Under the pieces are notes generated by a model. It did no database searches. It had not been told where the DNA came from and worked only from the letters and a program-made list of their open reading frames with translations. Positions 21,325 through 34,500 of a stretch of 64,000 bases of DNA are shown here, one piece after another; position 1 is the first letter of the stretch; each line of letters begins with the position of its first letter. Made by a program: the position numbers and the translations under genes. Location: positions 23,378,193-23,442,192 of the forward strand of contig NC_051088.1 in assembly GCF_901709675.1 (NCBI RefSeq). Reading direction: 5' to 3'. The stretch comes from Syngnathus acus (Eukaryota; Chordata; Actinopteri; Syngnathiformes; Syngnathidae).

Positions 21325-24300
21325 TCATTAGCATAACAAGTACAGCGCAACCAAAAGCCATTTTGCTTCCTTTGTTTCAGTCAAGCAGCTGTCATTTGCA
21401 GAACATTTTGCATTTTGGATTCTTCTATGCTAATTTTCAGGGGGGGGGTGGAATGTTCAACAATAAGCGCTCGGGCATCGGACAGAACCCTTTTGATGGC
21501 GCGGCCCGCAGGCGCCCCGCGCCGTGCCAACCCAAACACTAGCTTCACGCTCCCAGCAGCACAACTCGGCCTTCAATGACGTTCCCAGCGTAGTGCGACC
21601 CCCCCCCCCCCCCTAGACTGTCATGATTGTCATCATCAGATTCAGATTCGTGACATTGGAGCACCAGTTTGAAGGTCACGCCCGTGTGAGTCTTCATTTG
21701 TGATCCATAAATAACACATTTGATTTATAGCGCGCATTAAAAAAAAATCTGATGCTTTACAAGTACAGACAAGCAGGAACAAACCACAAATTACAGCTAT
21801 GAATTGATATCATAAGCACTTTTGGAGTTTGAGAAGACTTTTGAAGGTTGACAAGGTCACGCAGTGTGTTTCAAGAGCGAGTTCTTGAAAGTTAGCCACA
21901 AGTTTGGTACGCGGTCCAAAGAAGTGTTGAAGCCGATTCTCCATATTTTTAGAAAGTTTCTCCATCAAGTGATCAGAAGTAGTTGCAACTCTTTGTGCTT
22001 TTTCTCCTCAAATCTGGGACAAAGTCAATCATTTGGGTCAATGTGTAGCCGGAGGAGGTTCTGACAATCAAACGGCGGATATGCCGCCATGTTATGCTGA
22101 TGAGCAAAGTCCACACGAGTCCGTCCATATTGCGTGTGAGCCAGCAAGAAGACCAGATGGATGCTTGTTGAAATTTGAGGAAGAAAATAAACCTCTGTGG
22201 GGTCTTCTTTGTCCATTGAAGATAAGAGAGGAACATTATTAGGTCGAACGTTCTATTGAGGCTTGGAAAAGAAGAAAGAGGTGAATTTGCGCCGTGCGAT
22301 GGTGTGTGTTCATTGTACCACTTGAATTGTAACAGTGCGTCGCCCCGGGCCATGGCGCTCCCTCAACGGGAAAAGTCAACTCAAATTGGGTTATTGGAGA
22401 CCTCAGGCTGAGGAACCGGGCCACCAGGAATCCAAAATAAAGCAGCGGCCTCTTCTCCCGCTAAAATAGAGCGCAGCTGGAAACCAGGTTACACCGACAC
22501 CAACCCTGTGAGGGGGAACGGCGTCCTAACGCCGATCTCCAAAAATACCGACCGAACCGGACCTGATTCTGTGATCTTCAACAAAAGAAAGCGGTTTGGA
22601 GGTCATTTCTTGACCCCCCGAGGCCAAAATCAATGGCATGGTTGGAGATTTTAGCCGCCACGGTCCCATCGGAGAATCACAATAGAACATCTCGCCAATG
22701 ACCGGACCAAAGAAAGCCCGAGGAAAGGTCACGGCATCCTCATATGTTGTATTTTTATATCAGGTCTCGAAATAAAACGACGCCATGAGAACCGTCGGCT
22801 CTTTTGGACTTTTAAAACCGCACTTCTGATTCAACTTGAAACTTCATGTCAGAGCTCTTGTGGCTATTTATTTTTCAAAAAAAAAAAAAATGCAAATTAT
22901 GTACTCACATGAACTCAACTCACCATTGTCCATTGAAAGTCACATTATAACGTTTTGGGCAAATTTGAACGCAAATGTGCATCAACATGTATACAATCTA
23001 ACAATACTCACAGGCATATATTCTTTATCCTCTGCAAAAAATGACTAATATTTCTGCAGCCCGCTGAGTCACTTAGAGTAGTTGTTGTGTCCTCACAACT
23101 GTATTATACTGCCCCCGGTGGCCAAGTCGCACACACAATTAGTTGCAATTATTTGTTTCTTTTCATTCGATTTTTTTATTTTAAAAATATCGTGTTTCAT
23201 TAACCCAGAGAGTTCTATTTTTGTTATTTGAAAAAAAAAAAAACACCAATTTTTTAGTTGGGTTTTTTGCAGGAAGCTACACTCGACTTTTCAATGGGGA
23301 AAGATGATTTGAGTGACGAACACAGTGATGGAACAAAAAAAATAAATATTAAGACACCACTATGGATGAGATGTTTTCTCGTGGAAGACCATATTAAAAA
23401 GGCGATGGGGTTGATTATTTTGAGGGGCGAGACATAATAAATAAATGTGCAGCAGAATTCGTGACCAAATAAGGTCAGAAACGGGCTTACTGTTATGTCA
23501 GCAATGGAATAGCGGTTCCCGCTTTTTTCCCTACACTGTATAATCAGGCATGACTTTAGCATGTGGGTTGGGATCATATGTGTGTGTGTGTGTTGAGGAG
23601 GGCTTGTCCAAACATCTTGTCCAGCCCAGTGACAGTGGGATTAGAAGCACCTGCCAGGCAGACAAAGGCAAGCCCTAAACCAGATGAATGAAGTGCCACT
23701 AAACAGCAGCTCCGCCCCTCCAGCAAATAAGCGCCCGCCCGCCCCGCCCCGCCCTCCTAATACGACGTGGTCTCCATACTTGTCGGACAGCAGATGGAAC
23801 AAGTCAACTCTGAACAAGAACTTTTCTCTTACACATTCACAACTTCCTGTCGTTAAGTCAGGCATATGAAATGATGCAACAGCGGACCCCCCTACGTTTT
23901 TTTTTAGTGGGGATGGGGTGTATAGAGTAATGGCGCTATTGGGTTTCCATCTGCCGGGACAATGTTTGTCCTGCCCCGATAATGGACAGTTTGTGCTGCT
24001 GATTGGTTGCTGTTGTCGAAATAGGACAACTTAATAAAGTTATTTTTTGGTTCGCATTTCACAGTCAAATTTCAAAGCAGTCCAGTTGTCATTTCTGGAC
24101 CCATAAAGTTGCTCACCCAGGTTCATCATCGAACAATTTTCACAGTTTCAGAATGAAAACTGAAAGCCAGAAGGGAATTTTTATTGGAGTCATCATTTCG
24201 AATATCTTGTTAAAAATATGAAATGGAAGTAAGGAACGTTTTTGGCAATCTTGAAGGCTTCAGCGCTTCATTTGAGAGCCCGGCCGGGGTCACTGTCCCT

Positions 24301-25086
24301 CCGTCCGTGCCTCAAGGGTGCTTTTTCCATCTTTGGTCTGTTTTGATGGCTCAAACACCTGCTGCGAATTTTGCCTTTCAGCTCCTTGTCAAAGAACAAC
24401 AAATGTGAAAAGCACTGAAATATTCAGCAGGTGGCCATGTGGCTTCTAACTTTTACAGAAGGTCAGCTGAAGTTCACCATTAAAGCGTGTCATGCATTTT
24501 CGAGTCATCTTGACTTTTTCTGGGGAGTCGTTTATATACCGCCAGCACGGGCCCTGATTTGTGACCGAGGGTGTCTTCAACTAAAAGTAGCGCCACGTCG
24601 CTAGGACATTGGGTGGCGGACATGTTTGATCCCAGCTTTGCCATTGATTTGTGGCATGCCTTTGAACCGGGACGCTTTCATGTCCGCCATCGGGCTGTCT
24701 GGGTTTATCTCTCGCTTAAGTGGTGGAGTCTCACTCATCTTCTTCATGTTCTAATCCTTTGCCCAAGCTAAACCTTGCGATGTAATTCGGGGTGCCTTCC
24801 AGGTGTATGGTGAGGATAGCAAAAGCGTGAGATGAAGAGTCCGTAACATACGGACTTAGTTGACCTCTTCTGAAATTTGATCCGTTAGGTTCATTGAGAG
24901 GTTGTTGGTTTTTTTTTCGCTCGCACGGGACTGGGCTGATGTGAATGCGGGGGCTTCGTTTGGTGGGTTAAAGTAGCTCAGTCCACCGTGAAATTAAAAA
25001 TGATCAAGTGTGTTGCGGGAAATGATCACATTATCACTTAATTGATCCAAAAATGATTGAAACAATGTTCATCTATCTAGAGGAAA
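21325..25086. other. Intergenic, no gene
   Basis: No coding sequence was recognised. It contains a poly(C) run (21599-21613), poly(A) runs (22868-22882, 23229-23242), a short TG repeat (23580-23593) and single-copy sequence of mixed composition. The open frames here are short and start mostly with non-ATG codons. Confidence 0.4.
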
Positions 25087-25690
25087 TTTGGCCCGCTGTG
25101 CAATTATATTTGGCCCGCGAAGACAAATTGTACATGGACTTTGTGTCAATACAGTAATCCCTCGTTTATCGCGGATATTTGGTTCCAAAAACCACCTGCG
25201 ATAAGTGAAATCCACGAAGTACGGTCACCAACAAGAAGTACTGGGCAGGCTAACGAGTTAGCGGAAAGATGCTAATTTGCGATCGCGTTAACACGCGAAA
25301 TCGGACTTCTAAAGGAATATAAATGAACATTTGGAGCAATACTACATTGTCCTAAAGGTTAGACACATGTTTCCTCAATTTAGATATTTCATTTTGACTT
25401 TTAAATGTTTTTTTAATTTGGAAAAAAAATCCGTGATGTAGTGAAGCCGCGATAAACGAAACACAAAGTAGCGAGGGATCACTGTACTAAAATTGCAAAT
25501 TGTCTTCACTTTTAAAAAATAGAGATGTTTCCAGCAATTTAAAAAAAAAATTAATTACTCGTGTCTGATTTTAAAACTAGTTATTCATCAGTTTGTTGTG
25601 TAGCCTATACTGTATATAATACATTTATTTGGGTTGTCAGTCATAATGGCCCTCCGAAGGAATATATGACTACAAAAATGAGTTTGACAC
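25087..25690 (-). mobile_element. hAT-like element, broken copy split by a later insertion
   Basis: Parts before 25151 (TTGGCCCGCGAAGACAAATT) and after 25485 (ATTGCAAATTGTCTTCACTT, then GAGTTTGACACC) are consecutive in the complete copies. They are separated here by the TA-flanked element at 25152-25484. The outer end is missing. Confidence 0.75.
25152..25484. mobile_element. TA-flanked MITE (CAGTAATCCCTCGTTTATCG ends) nested in hAT-like copy
   Basis: The ends CAGTAATCCCTCGTTTATCG and GCGATAAACG...GCGAGGGATCACTG are inverted repeats, and the dinucleotide TA is duplicated at both junctions (25150-25151 and 25485-25486). The TA duplication suggests a Tc1/mariner-type or similar transposase. 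It is non-coding and 333 bases long. Confidence 0.8.
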
Positions 25691-26500
25691 CAAAAATGAG
25701 TTTTGTTCATCTTCAGCAGGAAAGCAAAATGTCTCTCATGTGATCTAAACTGGAGTTGGGTTGGAGCCTTTTGCCAGCGTTTGACTCCTGTCATGGTGGC
25801 TGACCGCAAGCATCTGATAAGCTTTCTCCTTTTACATGCGCCTTTATGGGCCCGTCAACAGAGACAAAGTGGCCTCACCTGACCCGACCTGACCTTGAAT
25901 GTGTCCACTGAATGAACCATTTTGATCCAGAGCCCGATTGCTTTATGTACAGTGTGTGGAATGGAACAATGAAAATGACTTTGGATTAAACCATTATTAT
26001 GGGTGTGTGAGTGGTATAAACAGGCTGTAAAATTGATTGTAAATGAAAAGAAAATTAGAATTAAATAAAATGTATTTTTCTTAGTAATTATAAACTCACA
26101 GACATGAACTCTCTAAGTCTAAGTCGTCCAAATTAGATTTTTGGTTGACTAGTACAACCCTACAAATGCTGTGCGAGAACAACTCCCATAAAGAATCCAA
26201 TGAATAGAAGATCCATGTCTCAGATTCCTTAACGCATCATTTTCTCACGACCTCCATGTTCACCTTCCACCATTTGATCAAAAAAAAAGGACACAAACGT
26301 CCCAATTAGGACACCAAAGTCACAGCAGGTGAGTGCGACACCACACAAAAAGTTGTCTGCACACGTTTAGCAAAAAAATGCATGTGATGCAATTGCTGCT
26401 GACACGGTTGTCCTGGTAACTCACGGCCGAAAAAAAGTATTGATCAGCATTTCAAGTTCAATGCTGCTCTCACCTTCCTCAAGTCCAACCACGGCAACGT
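25691..26500. other. Intergenic, no feature
   Basis: Single-copy AT-rich DNA; nothing recognisable. Confidence 0.4.
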
Positions 26501-26504
26501 CGAA

Positions 26505-26970
26505 GCATGCGTGGCTAACGGCGGCGGGATGGAGCCCCTTTGTTTGAAAGGACGCTCAAAGACTTCTTTGGCATCGTTGTCCTCCTTTTCATCCCTCCTC
26601 AGGAGCTGCATAATATTCTCAGGGCGGGCCAGTTAAGATTCATTTTAAAGTGTTTACGCGGGCCAAACAATAGGCGGCGGTCACGGTTTTTACGCGTGGA
26701 TTTCTTGCAGCGACGGAGGGAGACACAAGTGGCAGCTGGGACACAAGAGATGTTCTTAAAGATCACTCCTTTTCACCGGCGCCTGTCATTGGAGCCCGCT
26801 CGTCATTGTGTTTGAAAATGAGCCAATTTCCATCAGCCCCGGACAATGTTTGAAACAAGCGTGCGCGGCGGGAGACAATCGCAGTGACACAAAAGACGGC
26901 GCTGGATTGTCCCAGGAGGACATTCCCTTGCGGCAGCGCACTGATTTTTGATCTCAGTGTCACACTGTCC
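26505..26970. promoter_or_regulatory. Candidate conserved non-coding enhancer with SOX-type cores
   Basis: A GC-balanced block with GGACAATGTTTG, GAGACAATCG, AACAATAGG, TCATTGTG and GGATTGTCC words (SOX-like ACAAT/ATTGT cores, several within 100 bases). No coding signature. Inferred from motif density only. Confidence 0.3.
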
Positions 26971-27119
26971 ATACAGTATAAAACACATTTTCACAGTTGA
27001 GCCAATGAGTGACCGAGAAAAAAGTCAAAACTTCACAAGAGAGGTTGAAGTTTCACCTCCTGTTGAACTTTCCCAACCAATGAATAGTTTGTTGCATGCT
27101 GAGGGCTAAGCTCACGCGG

Positions 27120-27765
27120 GGTATTATTATACAAGTAACCCGATTTACAAGATTTTCAAAGTACAAGTCACCACTGGGTGGATTTTATGCTTTGACTTGA
27201 CAAGTGCTGTATGGTTGCAGAAAGATCAACTCGCGTGAAATGCTAAATAATCGATCAAAAAGTTAGCTTCAAGCTGTCAAATGAAATATACCACACAAGT
27301 AGCTTAGCTGGTGACAAGTACGCTTAGCTAAATGATAACGATGCAAGCTCACAGTTAGCATCAAAGCACGGTTTTAGAAGCAACGGTACAGCTAGCTTAA
27401 TGCTAACACCATAGGCGCGCTAATAAATGGCATCTACGATGTGGCGTGATTAAAAGACTTTAAGCAAATATTCACAGGTATATTTATTTTTTATTCTCTA
27501 TGGAAAATGACAAAAATGTGACTGAGTGACAGTAGAAGAAGCAATCTTCTTCGTTTGTCTGCATGATTGCCTCCTGGTGGCCAAGAAAGGCACACCAGGA
27601 AGAGCAGCACAATGAATTGGATTGCGGCATTAAATAACGACGCACAAATTGTTTTCTGGGGGGGAGGCCGAACAAGATAAATTACATTTATATTCATTTC
27701 AGTAAGACGATACGAGTTTTTCAAGTTACGAGCTTGCTCACGGAACAAATCCAACTCTCATCTCA
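27120..27765. repeat. Old DNA-transposon remnant
   Basis: GATACGAGTTTTTCAAGTTACGAGC near 27710 and related CAAGTAACC/ACAAGTCAC words resemble the ends of a fish element family with ACTTACGAG termini, like that at 12043. The boundaries are unclear. Confidence 0.35.
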
Positions 27766-28139
27766 ATGCGTCACTGTGCTTCCTTACTTCCAACCACTGA
27801 TGCCTACCAGCCAATCCTGCCATGTTATTGCGTGACCAGAGGCTACCCAGCAGCTTGCATCAGAACCGTAACGCATTCGGACTTGACGTGTTCACGCAGT
27901 CACGGCGGCATTCATGCACGCACACGCGCAAAGCCCCTCCCCCTCACGCGCACAGAAGAGGAGTAAGAGCTTAGTGGCGAGCGGAGGATGTCACGGACCC
28001 CCGCAGTGCTTCACACTGCGATTGAGTGATGCAGTGAGATGGGACATTGCATGACTGGGAGCATAATAATGTGTGTGTGCATGCATGTGTGGCACTAATG
28101 TACCCGGCGCACACACACACACACACACGCACGTAACTG

Positions 28140-28330
28140 GAGTGGCCCCCTGCTGCGTTCCTATCAGTGTCAGCAGTGAATCAGCTCGCTCAAGCAGCAG
28201 CAAATCCCCCCAAATCTCACTCCACTGACCCTGTACGGACAATAGCCCGCATCTAATTAGTGGCACATGCACTGGCAGCACTCCCCGAGCGCGCCGCTCT
28301 CCGACCCGGGGCCCACCTTCTCAGAACCTT
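28140..28330. promoter_or_regulatory. Candidate non-coding regulatory block
   Basis: Balanced composition with CTATCAGTG, TGAATCAGC, GGACAATAG, CTAATTAGTGG and a CpG-rich end. A CA microsatellite (28111-28129) abuts it. Inferred only. Confidence 0.25.
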
Positions 28331-29320
28331 CCTAAATAATTTGTACGGGGAAGACACGTGAGAGGCCAAATGTGTCTGCCAAGATGGAAAGTTTGGCACG
28401 CACAGCTACCCTTGACTTTTTTTTCCCCTTTTGAGTCTGTAGATTGGGCCCAAGTTGTGATTTGAGCTAAGGCTTCATCTTGGGGCCTGCGTCAAAATGT
28501 TATTTTTGTTATAGTTGCTTGTTGCTGTAAGACTAGCGTGGCGCAAACAAATTTATTGTGGGAAATAAAAATGAAGTAGGGGGTATTGATGAAGATGATT
28601 TGGAGAATCAACGTATTTTGGAGCTAATTGTTGGCTGCAAGAGTGATTGGCGGCAACAACAAATAATACAAAATTAAAAAAAACACAATGTGTCTTTTTT
28701 AAGTTGATGGCATTGCCTGGATCGGAAATGTTCAAATTTCCCCACAAATTTCCTGACATTAGCAAAGCGGGAATTTTATTTTGAGCCGACGCAAGCTAGC
28801 ACTTAATACATTTAGTCAAATTTAGCGATTAAGGGTTAGGGCCGGTAACAGGTGGATTTTGTTTCTGAAGCGTCACCAGTCCAGATCCTCGGGATCCGGT
28901 GCCCTGCATGTTTTCTATGTCTCCCTGCTGCAACACACCTGATTCAGGACACAGGACACCCTAAGGATCAGGATTGGTGACCTCTCACCCTAGCTATAAA
29001 TTACAACATATGGTCAAATCCGTACCGCACAAGCTTCTATGGGTCAGAATCGTAATACAAACAATGAAAAACTGAAAGACAATTATTGTATCGACTCTAC
29101 TACTTAAGTCGAGAGTATGCGTACTTATAGTTGTCACGTTGGGGGGATAGAAAATATTTGACATGCCAGGATATTCCCACTGGCAACGTACGTGCTGCGT
29201 GGGTGGCGACCCTGATAATGAAATAATTGGCCAATGAGAGCAGCAGGAGGGAGGGGTCTGGGTAAAAATGTATCAAGTGACCTGGAAACAAATACAATAG
29301 CAACTTTTGCCTCTTAAGTC
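28331..29320. other. Intergenic, no feature
   Basis: Mixed single-copy DNA with no recognisable gene or repeat. Confidence 0.35.
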
Positions 29321-29324
29321 GTCC

Positions 29325-29600
29325 GCGGGAACAATGGCGTTAGTCATTGGCGGTGATGACATCATCGGCCGGGTTATTAGCAATAACTTGTCCCACATTC
29401 CTGCCAGCATTTCGACCAGGAAGCTGTTTGCTTCTAATTAGCGCCGACATCTAGAACTAAACGGCTTGTACTTTCCTATGACGATGAGAAAATAAGTTTC
29501 ACTATCGCAGATTAGCAATCATCGTCTTCAGTTATTATCTGGAAGGTGATTATTGTTTTATTATTATGGCGTCACCTCGTCAGACGTGACCTTTGGTGAG
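29325..29600. promoter_or_regulatory. Candidate non-coding enhancer
   Basis: Contains AACAATGGCG, TCATTGGCGG, GATGACATCATCGG, TTATTAGCAATAA, TTCTAATTAGCG and GTGATTATTGTTT: SOX, CRE/AP-1-like and homeodomain cores clustered in 250 bases. No experimental or alignment support. Confidence 0.3.
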
Positions 29601-31370
29601 ATCAAATTGTGGGGAAAAAAATGATGATAAAGAAGGCATTAGCATTCCATCAAGCCGCCAAATAAAAACATTTGCTCATTTTGAGTTTTTTTTTTTTTTG
29701 CGACCTGTAATAGTTTGCATGCATCTCATGTGACGGTCAGGACGTCATGTGTGTTTTTTAGGGCAGGAACATGTGAACACATGTTCAAGCTGGGAGGAAA
29801 CCAGCGGATTGGAAGAACCATCTGCTGGCAGAAGATGATCTGAGGATATTGTTCTCCCCAGGTGGGGATGGAAGGGGGATGGGGGGGGCTTGTAGGGGCC
29901 CCTCAGCCCCCAGCAGAGGAGGGAGGGAAACGGGCAGCTTAAGGAGCACAAGCTCGCCGTAATCTTGTTTTCATTCATCGCACTCTGGTAAGCTATTGTT
30001 TTCTTTTCCCATTTCAAAATCGGTTTGATCACATCGGAGTCGGAGTTTTTCATGAGTCAGCAGAATTTGAGCACGACACGTGAAATCGTGGTCATGGTCT
30101 GTAAACAGAGGTCGGCAACTTGGAACCTCCTGATGTGCGCAGCTTGAGCATGGTGAGCAGCAGCGGGGATTACTTCCAGTGCTCCGCTGCAACCTGTAAT
30201 TAGGATCTTCACCATCTTTCCTTGCCTGCCTCATCCTCAGACTCCCCCGCCCATCAGCCGCCGCCTCCTCGGTGGCGAATGACGGCGGAGTGATGAAAAG
30301 GAGGAAACAACAGATTGTTGATGCCGACCTGTCCGAGGGAGCACAATTGTGGCGCGGGATTGAAAATCTAAATCTGCATTAGAGGCTTTTGTTGGGTCTG
30401 AGGCAACAGACTTGGCACGAAGGGGACATTGTGCACGCGCGCACACGCACACACACCCTGAAAACACTCCCTACATCCACGCCAATGCAAAGTCAAAGTG
30501 TGTGTTTATCACACAGCTATAAACAAACAATTTGTTAAAGGCCCTGTAAACCAAAAGGCAAATATGTTTTGTAAATTTGACACACCGCAACTCAAAATCT
30601 AATATGACGCTGCAACATGATGAGAAATCAAACCACTCTCAAATGTGGGCGTGTCCACTCAACTGTCAATCAAATGCAACTACTACGACTTGAGAAATGA
30701 ATGCTGCTTGGTCCTGCATCTTTACGAAGTTTCCACATCCAAGCTTACAAAATCCAATTCTGAGCTTGAAGGAAAGTCAAACTCACCATGTTCCTCCCTG
30801 TTATAAGCTAGCACAGCCACTTCATGATGGCCCCCAAAAACATAGCAAACGTATTTTGTCACTTTTTCAAATAGTTAAGTCAATTCAGTCAGATAAGAGA
30901 TAAATTCTTATAAAAGGAGAGGTACTCATGCTACATCACTGGGAAACCATTTAAGCCACACCTAATAAACAATTAGGAACACAAAAATTAACTTTTCAGC
31001 CATTGCTTTCAAACATATGGATTGAGAAACAAAGCTATTAATTTACTTTAAATGAGAAGTCAAGTTAAAAAGTAGTCTCAACATTATTATTATTCTGATT
31101 ATGGATTTGTGGAATATGCCTTGAAAAGCAAAATCCATTTTTATCCATCTCATGGGGCGACCATTTTGTCTCGTACTTGCAGTCAACTAAAAATGACATC
31201 ATCAGAATACTGTGTTTTGATTCGTGGTTGGGGGTGGCGTGTTTTGACTTTTTGTTTTTCAAGACCGTTTTGTTTTGGGCCGAACACTTTGAACCAAGCG
31301 AGAAAAAGTTTGAAGCACGTGTGACGTTATTTGTTTATTTGTTTGTGTAGGTTGCTTGTTGTCGTATGTG
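29601..31370. other. Intergenic, no gene
   Basis: A poly(T) run (29687-29699), purine-rich and CA-repeat patches and single-copy DNA. No gene was recognised. Confidence 0.35.
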
Positions 31371-31374
31371 AAAG

Positions 31375-31880
31375 CATAAGGCCGCTTGAATGCGGATAAT
31401 CTTGGCTTGGTAATGCGCTGGCCCAGATTGCGGCGGACTCTATGGAAAAGATCAGATCAGTTGCCCCCAAACAATGGCTGGCTGTCCCATATAGGTCATC
31501 GCGTTGCCACGAGCAGGGCAAAGCAAACTTTGTTTACAGTGCAGCCTTCGTTTTGAACGCAATGTCAACAGATTCAAATTGGACCACGGTGAGACCTGTT
31601 GGAGCGCAGGCGGGCGAGCGGGCGGGGCCGTCATATGGCGGCAGATTAATTCAACGGATGCTGCTCATCAAATCAGCGCAAAGACGCTTCTTAGCAGATT
31701 AATAGCTGCAACATTAAGCCATTCAAATCTTATCACAGAGTAATCATCTGTCAACCGTTCCATCCAGCGAAGTCACTGGGCGCCTCTCAAGCTAAGTCCT
31801 GATTAGCATTAGCAGTCAAGGTGACAGACTGCTCTGCTCCAACCTCATTCATAAGATGATGTCCTGAGCCACTACGATTG
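31375..31880. promoter_or_regulatory. Candidate non-coding enhancer
   Basis: A long GC-balanced block with GATAATCTTGG, CAGATTGCGG, AACAATGGC, GGCAGATTAATTC, CAGATTAATAGC and AGTAATCATCTG. Homeodomain-type TAAT and TAATC cores recur about every 50 bases. Open frames on both strands are short and unrecognised. Confidence 0.3.
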
Positions 31881-32039
31881 ACATTAAGAGGTTACCCGTC
31901 TGTGGGACATTTGATATCGGGCCGCACAGAAGAACCCAAAATCAATTTCAGCTGTTCTAGTGGGCTGTTCCTTTTTTTTGCTAGCTAGCAGGAGCTTGAA
32001 AGTTTTCTGCTAACTTATTTCGAACCGCTCATAATAACT

Positions 32040-32165
32040 TCCACTTTGTCTCAGACCCAGTTTCAGCTAACAAAACAAAATAAAATAAAACAAAACAGCT
32101 GCTCCAACAAAACAAAACAAAATAAATTAAAATAAATTAAAATGAAATAAAATAAAACAAAACTG
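32040..32165. repeat. AAACAAAAT-type simple repeat
   Basis: Runs of AAAACAAAATAAA with two interruptions reading GCTGCTCCAA / TGTTGCTCCAA, so it is partly a tandem duplication. Confidence 0.7.
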
Positions 32166-32209
32166 TTGCTCCAAACATGCGTCGGTGTTCTTTTATTTTT
32201 TTTTACTAA

Positions 32210-34400
32210 GAATTGGAATCACGGCCCAAAAATTCCGCCTTGGTTCCATCGGACCATAACGCATTTTAAATAACCGAAATGTGCTCCCCCATTGGTGAGC
32301 GCTGAGGTGTTGGGTGATGGGAGGGGCCGTGTCGAAGCAACAAAATACACCTCGCAATTGCCTTTGTGCGACTTTGATCTGAAGTTACTCTCATGGCGGT
32401 GGAAAATATCTCGCTGTACATTTGTGTCGTTGCCCTCGGTTCGGGTCAGAACCCGCACTCCAACTGTGGCGGGCTTTGTTCACTTTGAAAACAGACTCGA
32501 AACACAGTTGCCACATTGGCAGCGGTGTGGCTTGCACACGGTAACTCAATCCCGAGCGACTGCTTTAAACTTTATCTGCGCCAAGGCGGCTTTTGTAAAG
32601 CGTCGCACAAAGCGGAGCTCTGTGAAGACTTTCACCTTTCAAGTGACGACACCAGATACGCTTCCTTTCTCCACGTGAGAGCGTTCAACTTTGTTTCTCG
32701 GGGTTCTTCATCACCGGCGAGGAGGAAACACCGATGAAGGGAAATCTGCACGAGGGAAACAACGTTGAACACGTTGAGCCGTCACGTCGCGTGATGTCAC
32801 ACTTTGCCGATGTCGGCATTTATTCACAACAGAATATTCCCGAATAACCCTCGACATTTAAAAACTGATATCTTACGTACAGCGTAAAAAAGTGGACCGC
32901 AACATTCCGTCAGAAACACGGATGTGTACGCGCTCACATGAAAGCAGCGGTGTCTGTAACACGTTAGCGGGACTAGCAGCGCGGTGCTAATCAGCTTTGT
33001 TTGTACCACTAAAACCAATCTGCCAGGATCAGACGTGCCAGCTGTCTGCACGACAGGACCATTGGATCACCACGTAGTTCGAACTCTGCGGAACCAGAGG
33101 ACGCGTGGGCCCGCCGTCTCGGGCCAAAGGAACCGTCGCAAGCCGCATCACACGTCACACGAGACGGCTTGACGCGGTGACCGGAGCGGCTTAATCTGTT
33201 GGTGGATTTAACAATTCATTAGCTGATTAGTATAAATCGATTAAGGCTGCAAATGAAAACAAAAGGGAAAAACACACAAACAGCCGAGGTCAGACGGAAC
33301 CTGCTGGCCCGATGTCATGTCTGAGAGAGCAAAACCTGAGGAGCTCTGTGACCACGACTCTCATTCACACGGCGCTTCAGATATGTCAACGCCCTCTCCG
33401 ATAATGACTCGCGCGCGGCGGTTCACGTTCAGGTCAGGGCGAGGTTAAAGTTCACCAGGCCAAAACATCCTCTTCCAATTACGGGAAGTACAAATTTAAA
33501 ACGTGACATCAAGATGTTGCGTACAAGGCAGCTTTGTATTTAAAGCGTACTTAAAGTGACTCATTGTGATTTCTCGGACACCCAAGCTTACAGCACACGG
33601 AATCCCGATGGTACCCAGACCACAGTTTTAAGACCCCTGGGCCTAAAAGTGCAACAACTCTGTTTTCACTCAGGATTAGAAACCAAAATGTTTTCCCCAA
33701 GGAGTAAAATTGGCTCAAAAATGTTTCATTTTGAATGCGATAGGCCAGCTTGGCAAGAGTCACATTTTACAATTTTTTTTTGTAGCGATTCATCGTCATT
33801 TGCAACAGCAGATGTCAAGCACATGTGAATTAGAGTCCAAATCAAGTTCACACGGCGTGTCGCGGACACCCACTCCCAGACTGTGCACATGTTCACAGTT
33901 TTTTGCATATAGTCGGTGGCGCTTTTTGCCTCACAGGCAACATGAATCGATTTTCTTTTGGCATCGTGACATGAAAATCATTGGAAAATTGCTCCCCCTT
34001 GTGGAGACTTAGTGATTTTTCCGAATAAAAGTTGCGGCGTGAGGTTTGTTGTCCGAAGATCTCCGTGATTATTATTACTTGCTGCGAAAAGTTGAATGGG
34101 CCCAACAGGACTCTTGTCGGTCGTTGAATACGTTTCCTCCTGTTTACGTCTCTAGTGGGCGCGTCCCCCGGGGCCGGGTCACAATAGGGTTTTTGTTGTC
34201 GTGAGGTGCGGCCGGTGAATGAGGCTTTTGAATCTACCTACGTTGATCTACCTGGCCGGCTGGTGGACCCTTTCCCCATGGAATGCCAAAATTGTTGGAG
34301 GCGGATGGATCAAAGCTCCAGACTTTTAAATCATCAGTTCTTTCTAGCCCGGTTTAACATTTAGCTGACATCATCAGTTTCCGCCAATGGAGATCTAGCA
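32210..34400. other. Intergenic with possible regulatory sequence
   Basis: GC-balanced single-copy DNA without a recognisable gene. Patches at 32280-32720 and 33280-33460 look regulatory by composition; the latter contains the nuclear-receptor-type direct repeat listed separately. Confidence 0.35.
33431..33454 (+). promoter_or_regulatory. Nuclear-receptor-like half-sites including a DR1
   Basis: AGGTCA at 33431 is followed by AGGTTAAAGTTCA at 33442-33454, a direct repeat spaced by one base of the HNF4/RXR type. Two further GTTCA half-sites lie just before. A sequence match only. Confidence 0.35.
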
Positions 34401-34404
34401 ATTC

Positions 34405-34500
34405 ACCCTTCAATTTTTCTTCTGTTGTTCTCCCTCATCCTGCTCTTCTTTTCTCCTTTTCTCTTTCTTGCCCTCCTTCCTCATCCTCCTCTTCCCCCTT
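34405..34500 (+). repeat. Polypyrimidine tract
   Basis: Nearly 100 bases of C and T with few interruptions. Confidence 0.75.
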
